DNA from: Pirellulales bacterium
GTDB lineage: Bacteria > Planctomycetota > Planctomycetia > Pirellulales > Thermoguttaceae
Length of the DNA stretch: 6,628 bases
NCBI GenBank assembly: GCA_030642635.1
Contig: DAOWNK010000182.1
Location: 1-6,628, forward strand
Reading direction: 5' to 3'
Shown: positions 1 through 2,885 of the stretch, one piece after another
Numbering within the stretch: position 1 is the stretch's first letter
How the letters are laid out: every line of letters starts with the position of its first letter
Notes under the pieces: model-generated
What the model was told of the DNA's origin: nothing
What the model saw: the letters and a program-made list of their open reading frames with translations, nothing else
Database searches by the model: none
Made by a program: the position numbers and the translations under genes

Positions 1-31
1 ACGCTGTAAGTCGGTGTTGGGTAACAACTTG

Positions 32-50
32 CGACCGCCGGCAGCGGTCG
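32..50. repeat. 7-bp GC-rich inverted repeat (hairpin)
   Basis: CGACCGC (32-38) and GCGGTCG (44-50) are perfect complements around a CGGCA loop. No T-run follows on either strand, so it is not a classical intrinsic terminator. It lies about 180 bp beyond the end of the minus-strand permease gene and could mark the edge of that transcript or of a gene outside the window. Confidence 0.5.
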
Positions 51-54
51 ATTG

Positions 55-99
55 GAATTATTGGACAGGCAAAACATGCGTCCAACTGTCCAACAATTC
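55..99. repeat. Long imperfect inverted repeat, 13 of 14 bp paired
   Basis: GAATTATTGGACAG (55-68, minus the A60 mismatch) pairs with CTGTCCAACAATTC (86-99) around a 17-base loop. The stem is 8 bp, one A/C mismatch, then 5 bp. It sits downstream of the permease stop in the permease's direction of transcription. It could end that transcript or protect its 3' end, but no T-run follows, so the function is unknown. Confidence 0.5.
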
Positions 100-142
100 G
101 CAAAACCCCGGGAAAACGGCACTTGCGGGTTGATGTACGTGG

Positions 143-151
143 TTATCCACA
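143..151 (+). promoter_or_regulatory. Single consensus DnaA box
   Basis: TTATCCACA matches the strong DnaA box TTATNCACA exactly. It is the only one I noticed in this gene-free stretch, and no dnaA, dnaN or AT-rich unwinding region is nearby. It may be a chance match or a scattered DnaA-binding site, not an origin. Confidence 0.35.
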
Positions 152-174
152 CAGGAGTCAGTCTGAAAACCTGT

Positions 175-188
175 AAACAACGTTGTTT
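175..188. repeat. 14-bp perfect palindrome
   Basis: AAACAACGTTGTTT is a perfect palindrome without a spacer. It is bracketed by a further short inverted pair, GAAAAC (165-170) and GTTTTC (185-190). It lies 42 bp past the permease stop codon. It could be a dimeric protein-binding site or part of a mobile repeat that also includes the adjoining heptamers. Confidence 0.5.
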
Positions 189-193
189 TCAAA

Positions 194-225
194 AGCTGAT
201 AGCTGACGGCTGAAAGCTGACAGCT
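194..225. repeat. Short 7-bp tandem repeat (AGCTGAN), 4.6 copies
   Basis: The units read AGCTGAT, AGCTGAC, GGCTGAA, AGCTGAC and a partial AGCT. The last two also form the small palindrome AGCTGACAGCT. The array ends five bases from the permease stop codon (231-233). Repeats of this AGCTGAY kind recur between genes in many bacterial genomes, from memory. No coding role is likely. Confidence 0.8.
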
Positions 226-230
226 CCACC

Positions 231-1160
231 TCACGCCAAATCGCGGTCCTCGAACAACAGCAACGCGACCAGCATGGCGACCGAACTGTAAAGCACACAA
301 TACAGTCCCGCCCAGGCGACGTACGACCACGGCACTTCCTTGCCGGTCGCGATGGCGGCATAGATGTTGAAGTGGTCTAGCACCGGCAAGATCGTAGCGA
401 ACACACCGGCAGTGAAGGCGACGATCTCGAACTGCCCCACCGCCGAGTTCACAAGCATCGGCACTAAGTGTCCGAGTACATAGATTGAAATGCAGATAAT
501 CAAGTTGGGCAACATCGGCAGCCGCGTAGAGATCGCCACACCGATCGAGGTAAACACCACGGCCTCCATGAACGCCAGGGCAAGCCCAGGGGTGATCTGG
601 ACCATCGCGTCGCGACACTGCTGCCTGGTCGGCTCCGGCTGTGCCGACTCCCGTGCGTCGTAGACCACCTTGTACGAGACGGTCGCCAGGAACAGCGCAC
701 CCAGAATGATAAACAACACGGCCACCGTGCCGATAATACCGAGGAATTTCCCGATAATGAAACTCATCCGCCTGATCGGCTTCGACAGCAGCGTCAGCGC
801 CGTGCGGCCCTCGATCTCCTCGGCAATAGACATGCTGGCCGTCCACAACGCCAAGATGATCGACAGCACCATGATAAGCGTCAGACCCTCGTCCTTCACC
901 ACCTTTACATCCTCGCCGAACGTGTTGTACGGCACGAACGGGAACAGTATCAGCGCAAAGACCCCGATCGACAGCACCACGTAAAACAGCGGCTGCGAAA
1001 GGGCCTCTTTGGCGGTGGTCCAGGCAATGGCTGCAATCTTCGGCATCGCAAACCGGATGAGATAAAACACACCGGCCAACAAAACCACTGCCGCTGCAAC
1101 CCCCACCGCGACCATCCAGAGCGGGTTAAGCCAGGTCATAAGTGCGCTGAACAAAAGCAT
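231..1160 (-). CDS. ABC-2-type transporter permease (putative)
   Basis: This encodes a 309-residue inner-membrane protein with seven or eight hydrophobic segments, at about residues 15-36, 57-77, 93-113, 139-161, 192-211, 218-238, 244-262 and 279-303. After the third segment, residues 114-131 read EEIEGRTALTLLSKPIRR. This resembles the conserved 'E..GT...LLS.P.sR' stretch of ABC-2 permeases, which precedes a K..G in the next helix. Such proteins pair with a separate ATPase to move lipids, polysaccharides or drugs, or serve gliding or export systems. No ATPase is visible here, so the substrate is unknown. I chose the ATG at 1158-1160, which has a weak GAG seven bases upstream. A TTG at 1172 would add four residues. 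The gene lies downstream of acylphosphatase on the same strand, but a candidate promoter of its own sits just upstream. The membrane-protein call is firm; the family call is moderate. Confidence 0.75.
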   Translation of the reverse strand: MLLFSALMTWLNPLWMVAVGVAAAVVLLAGVFYLIRFAMPKIAAIAWTTAKEALSQPLFYVVLSIGVFALILFPFVPYNTFGEDVKVVKDEGLTLIMVLSIILALWTASMSIAEEIEGRTALTLLSKPIRRMSFIIGKFLGIIGTVAVLFIILGALFLATVSYKVVYDARESAQPEPTRQQCRDAMVQITPGLALAFMEAVVFTSIGVAISTRLPMLPNLIICISIYVLGHLVPMLVNSAVGQFEIVAFTAGVFATILPVLDHFNIYAAIATGKEVPWSYVAWAGLYCVLYSSVAMLVALLLFEDRDLA

Positions 1161-1183
1161 GTTATTACTCAAAGTGTAAATGG

Positions 1184-1212
1184 ATTGTAAGGGGTCAGGG
1201 GCCAGGGGTCAG
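1184..1212 (-). promoter_or_regulatory. Candidate sigma-70-type promoter of the permease gene
   Basis: On the minus strand, CTGACC (1212-1207, 4 of 6 to TTGACA) is followed after exactly 17 bp by TACAAT (1189-1184, 5 of 6 to TATAAT). Transcription would start near 1177, giving a leader of about 17 bases before the ATG at 1160, or about 5 before the TTG at 1172. The -35 box lies within the heptamer array; the -10 lies just outside it. Confidence 0.45.
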
Positions 1213-1281
1213 GGGCCAGGGATCAGGGGTCAGGGGCCAGGGGCCAGGGGCCAGGGGCCAGGGATCAGGGGCCAGGGATCA
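1191..1281. repeat. G-rich heptamer tandem array, 13 copies of GGGRYCA
   Basis: Thirteen uninterrupted 7-bp units fill 91 bp: GGGGCCA seven times, GGGGTCA three times and GGGATCA three times. A degenerate GGCAGCA follows at 1282-1288. The plus strand has runs of three or four G every seven bases with short loops, which fits the usual G-quadruplex pattern. The array fills the spacer between acylphosphatase and the permease gene, for which the plus strand is the template. Open frames through it give only GQGPGIR-type repeats and are not genes. Confidence 0.93.
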
Positions 1282-1312
1282 GGCAGCATCTTCTTCCCTC
1301 TTCCCCATTCTC

Positions 1313-1340
1313 TGGTCCCTAGCCCCTGGCCCCTGGCCCC
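1313..1340. repeat. Four inverted copies of the heptamer
   Basis: The units read TGGTCCC, TAGCCCC, TGGCCCC and TGGCCCC, the reverse complements of GGGACCA, GGGGCTA and two GGGGCCA. They face the larger array across about 31 bp, so about 20 of 21 bases of 1320-1340 can pair with 1240-1260. Base 1340 is also the last base of the acylphosphatase stop codon, so the repeat directly abuts that gene. Confidence 0.88.
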
Positions 1341-1624
1341 TACTTTATACCAAACTCCTTGAACCGGCCGGTTGCCGGCGAGGTCTTCTCTTGGACGTCG
1401 GTTACATAGTTGCCCATTTCGGCTCGAACCGTATCGAGAAACAATCGGACCTCGTCGGCCGCGCCCTCGGCGACCAGTTCCACCCGGCCGTCGGGCAGGT
1501 TCCGTACAAACCCGGCCACTGCGAATCGTCCGGCCATCGAGCGGACGGTATAGCGGAACCCGACTCCCTGCACCATCCCGGAGTAGTACACATCGCATCG
1601 CTGGTGGCCGGTTTCGTCAGGCAC
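1340..1624 (-). CDS. acyP: Acylphosphatase
   Basis: This is a 94-residue cytosolic enzyme that hydrolyses acyl phosphates such as acetyl phosphate or 1,3-bisphosphoglycerate to a carboxylate and phosphate. The first family signature is at residues 16-24 (GMVQGVGFR), with R24 the expected phosphate-binding arginine. The second is at 38-50 (GFVRNLPDGRVEL), with N42 the expected catalytic asparagine that positions the attacking water. The length matches the usual 90-100 residues, so the gene looks complete and active. The start is a GTG at 1624, supported by AGAGGA nine bases upstream. The stop codon TAG touches an inverted heptamer repeat. The gene diverges from the secreted-protein gene at 1750 and precedes the permease gene on its strand. 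Nothing in the context points to a special substrate. Confidence 0.94.
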   Translation of the reverse strand: MPDETGHQRCDVYYSGMVQGVGFRYTVRSMAGRFAVAGFVRNLPDGRVELVAEGAADEVRLFLDTVRAEMGNYVTDVQEKTSPATGRFKEFGIK

Positions 1625-1633
1625 TGCCGTTTG

Positions 1634-1639
1634 TCCTCT
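1634..1639 (-). promoter_or_regulatory. Ribosome binding site of acylphosphatase
   Basis: AGAGGA on the minus strand ends nine bases before the GTG at 1624. It is the clearest Shine-Dalgarno match in the window and decides in favour of the GTG start. Confidence 0.65.
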
Positions 1640-1646
1640 AAGCGAC

Positions 1647-1675
1647 AGTATATGGTACAGGTCGCCTGCACTAAA
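1647..1675 (-). promoter_or_regulatory. Possible promoter of acylphosphatase
   Basis: TATACT (1652-1647, 5 of 6 to TATAAT) follows a poor -35 hexamer, TTTAGT (1675-1670), after 17 bp. Transcription would begin near 1640, just before the ribosome binding site. The -10 is good but the -35 is weak, so this is tentative. Confidence 0.35.
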
Positions 1676-1710
1676 AGAGGGGGCTTGCTTGATTTTCCCA
1701 ATTTTTGATC

Positions 1711-1739
1711 TTGACCTTAGCGTAACGGCTTCTTACGCT
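1711..1739 (+). promoter_or_regulatory. Possible promoter with overlapping operator-like inverted repeat
   Basis: TTGACC (1711-1716, 5 of 6 to TTGACA) is followed after 17 bp by TACGCT (1734-1739, 3 of 6 to TATAAT). A perfect inverted repeat, AGCGTAA (1719-1725) and TTACGCT (1733-1739), with a 7-base spacer covers the spacer and the weak -10. It ends ten bases before the ATG at 1750. A repressor or activator site over a weak promoter would explain this, but a transcript hairpin is equally possible. Confidence 0.35.
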
Positions 1740-1749
1740 CCGGGCTGCT

Positions 1750-2724
1750 ATGTTTGGCAAATTTTGGCGATTTCTGGCAGCAGCAGCAATCTTCGCCGTT
1801 CCGGTAACTGTGACTGACGCCGAGCAACTCGGCCTCTCACCGGTGCCGGAACATGGCGTTGTGCTGCTGCGGAACGGCCAGATCATCGAGGGCAAGATCA
1901 CACGGGTCGGCGAGCTGATCTATGTGACATTTCCAAACGGTGAGATACGGCTGAAACTCTCCGAGGTGGAGTTCTGCTGCCGTGACCTCGAAGAAGGCTA
2001 CCGCCGAAAGCTCTCGGCAATGCAGCTTGGCAATGTCAGAGACCACCTTGCCATGGCCCAGTGGTGTCTCATGCACGACCTGCACGACCATGCGGCTGCC
2101 GAACTGTCCGACGCGACGGCAGCCGACGCGACGCACCCGATGATCGGAGTGCTCAGCCGTCGTCTGAAGATGGCGATACAACCACCGTCAAAACCCTCCG
2201 GGCCGGCCAAGTCAGCTACCCCGTCGCCGTCGTTCGAGGAATTGGACCGTCTGGTGCGCAGCATGCCGGCCGGTGCGGTCGAAACGTTCACCGATACGAT
2301 CCAGCCGATGCTCGTGAACAACTGCACGGCGGCCGGTTGTCATGGACCGCAGTCGGCGTCGGAATTTCGACTCATTAGAATCCCCAAGGATCGCCCACCC
2401 AGCCGACGAACAACGCAGCGAAATCTCCACGCAACGCTGCAATGGGTCGATCGCCGGAAGCCGGACGACAGTAAACTGCTTACCGCTACAACCGGTCCGC
2501 ACGGAACCGCCGCCACATCAGTCTTCGGCCGACATCAGGCGGCACAGCACCAGCGGCTCCTCGACTGGATTCGACAAGTGGCAAAGCAAGATCAACCTTG
2601 TGCCACGGCTGTATCAGCCGTGCACGAGTCCAACACGGCCGAGACGGCCGTGGCGCGTTCACAAAAGCCGGCCGACCAGTTCGACCCGGAGATATTCAAT
2701 CGCCGGTACTTCGGCGAGAAGTAG
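1750..2724 (+). CDS. Secreted planctomycete protein with CX4CH haem-like motif
   Basis: This 324-residue protein starts with a signal peptide: K4 and R7, a hydrophobic core at about 8-20, and a likely cut after A24. There is no lipobox. Residues 35-85 (VVLLRNGQIIEGKI, then FCCRDLEEGY) resemble a small N-terminal domain I remember from planctomycete secreted proteins. A low-complexity linker spans about 144-160. Residues 180-275 resemble a planctomycete cytochrome-c-type domain: IQPMLVNNC, a C192-X4-C197-H198 motif followed by G, PDDSKLL near 238-244, an HG at 251-252 and LLDWI at 270-274. Four residues between the cysteines instead of two make covalent haem binding uncertain. Residues 284-303 are encoded by a palindromic repeat, and the TAG stop lies in another. 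No clear ribosome binding site precedes the ATG. Function is unknown; an extracytoplasmic role, perhaps in electron transfer, is only inferred. Confidence 0.85.
   Translation: MFGKFWRFLAAAAIFAVPVTVTDAEQLGLSPVPEHGVVLLRNGQIIEGKITRVGELIYVTFPNGEIRLKLSEVEFCCRDLEEGYRRKLSAMQLGNVRDHLAMAQWCLMHDLHDHAAAELSDATAADATHPMIGVLSRRLKMAIQPPSKPSGPAKSATPSPSFEELDRLVRSMPAGAVETFTDTIQPMLVNNCTAAGCHGPQSASEFRLIRIPKDRPPSRRTTQRNLHATLQWVDRRKPDDSKLLTATTGPHGTAATSVFGRHQAAQHQRLLDWIRQVAKQDQPCATAVSAVHESNTAETAVARSQKPADQFDPEIFNRRYFGEK
2602..2654. repeat. Palindromic element inside a coding region (paired 19-nt hairpins)
   Basis: Two related 19-nt hairpins, at 2604-2622 (CACGGCT, loop GTATC, AGCCGTG) and 2634-2652 (CACGGCC, loop GAGAC, GGCCGTG), are separated by 11 bases. 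The outer ends GCCACGGC (2602-2609) and GCCGTGGC (2647-2654) also pair, so the whole can close as one larger palindrome. The two units differ at the innermost stem pair by a compensating T-A to C-G change. It is translated as part of the C-terminal tail of the secreted protein. Confidence 0.85.
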
Positions 2725-2778
2725 GGTGCGTGCAACGCACCGCAATGTGCTGTGGTTGGTGCGTTCCACGCACCCTAC
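2721..2778. repeat. Long palindromic element containing a stop codon
   Basis: GTAGGGTGCGTG (2721-2732) is the exact reverse complement of 2767-2778. After one C/C mismatch another 8 bp pair (2734-2741 with 2758-2765), giving 20 of 21 bp around a 16-base loop. Each half also folds alone as GGTGCGT, three bases, ACGCACC (2725-2741 and 2758-2774). The stop codon of the secreted-protein gene is the TAG at 2722-2724, inside the left end. No T-run follows, but the stem could stall polymerase or protect the 3' end of the mRNA. Confidence 0.88.
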
Positions 2779-2812
2779 ATGCGGCACCATTCGCGCGACC
2801 GGCCGTGGGCAT

Positions 2813-2818
2813 TATACT
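2813..2818 (+). promoter_or_regulatory. Possible -10 box of recQ
   Basis: TATACT matches TATAAT at 5 of 6 positions and lies in the only AT-rich patch between the upstream palindrome and recQ. I see no acceptable -35 hexamer at 16-18 bp. Transcription would start near 2825, leaving a leader of about 60 bases that includes the hairpin at 2848-2866. Confidence 0.35.
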
Positions 2819-2847
2819 GATAAACGTGAGAACGCACTTTGTTTAGC

Positions 2848-2866
2848 GGTCGCCGGTACGGCGACC
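2848..2866. repeat. Perfect 8-bp hairpin in the recQ leader
   Basis: GGTCGCCG (2848-2855) and CGGCGACC (2859-2866) are exact complements around a GTA loop. The hairpin ends 19 bases before the recQ ATG, where no Shine-Dalgarno sequence is visible. It could be an operator, an mRNA-stabilising 5' stem or a translation control element. Confidence 0.6.
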
Positions 2867-2885
2867 ATTCGCTGCCGACACTAAT

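Larger units (their letters stand above)
1..230. other. Gene-free stretch at the left edge
   Basis: Short open frames cross this stretch on both strands, but none has a recognisable product, start or ribosome binding site. It is unusually dense in inverted and tandem repeats, listed separately. It lies downstream of the permease gene. A gene end reaching in from outside the window cannot be excluded for about the first 130-170 bases on the plus strand. Confidence 0.6.

Noticed and set aside
55..99. Classical rho-independent terminator
   Set aside because: The stem is long with a mismatch and a 17-base loop, and no T-run follows on either strand; kept only as an inverted repeat.
143..151. Chromosomal replication origin
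   Set aside because: Only one DnaA box, no AT-rich unwinding element and no origin-linked genes in the window.
58..846. 262-codon open frame overlapping the permease gene on the same strand
   Set aside because: It is out of frame with a protein that has clear membrane segments; its own translation is rich in R, G, C and H without any domain, and it runs into repeat sequence.
1191..1281. CRISPR array
   Set aside because: Units are 7 bp and contiguous without spacers, and no cas genes are present.
1180..1362. Open frame encoding GQGPGIRGQG-type repeats
   Set aside because: It is simply the heptamer array read as codons, in a spacer, with no start signal or unique sequence.
2342..2884. Plus-strand 180-codon frame between the secreted-protein gene and recQ
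   Set aside because: Overlaps the haem-motif domain out of frame and runs through the palindromic repeats; arginine-rich with no domain.
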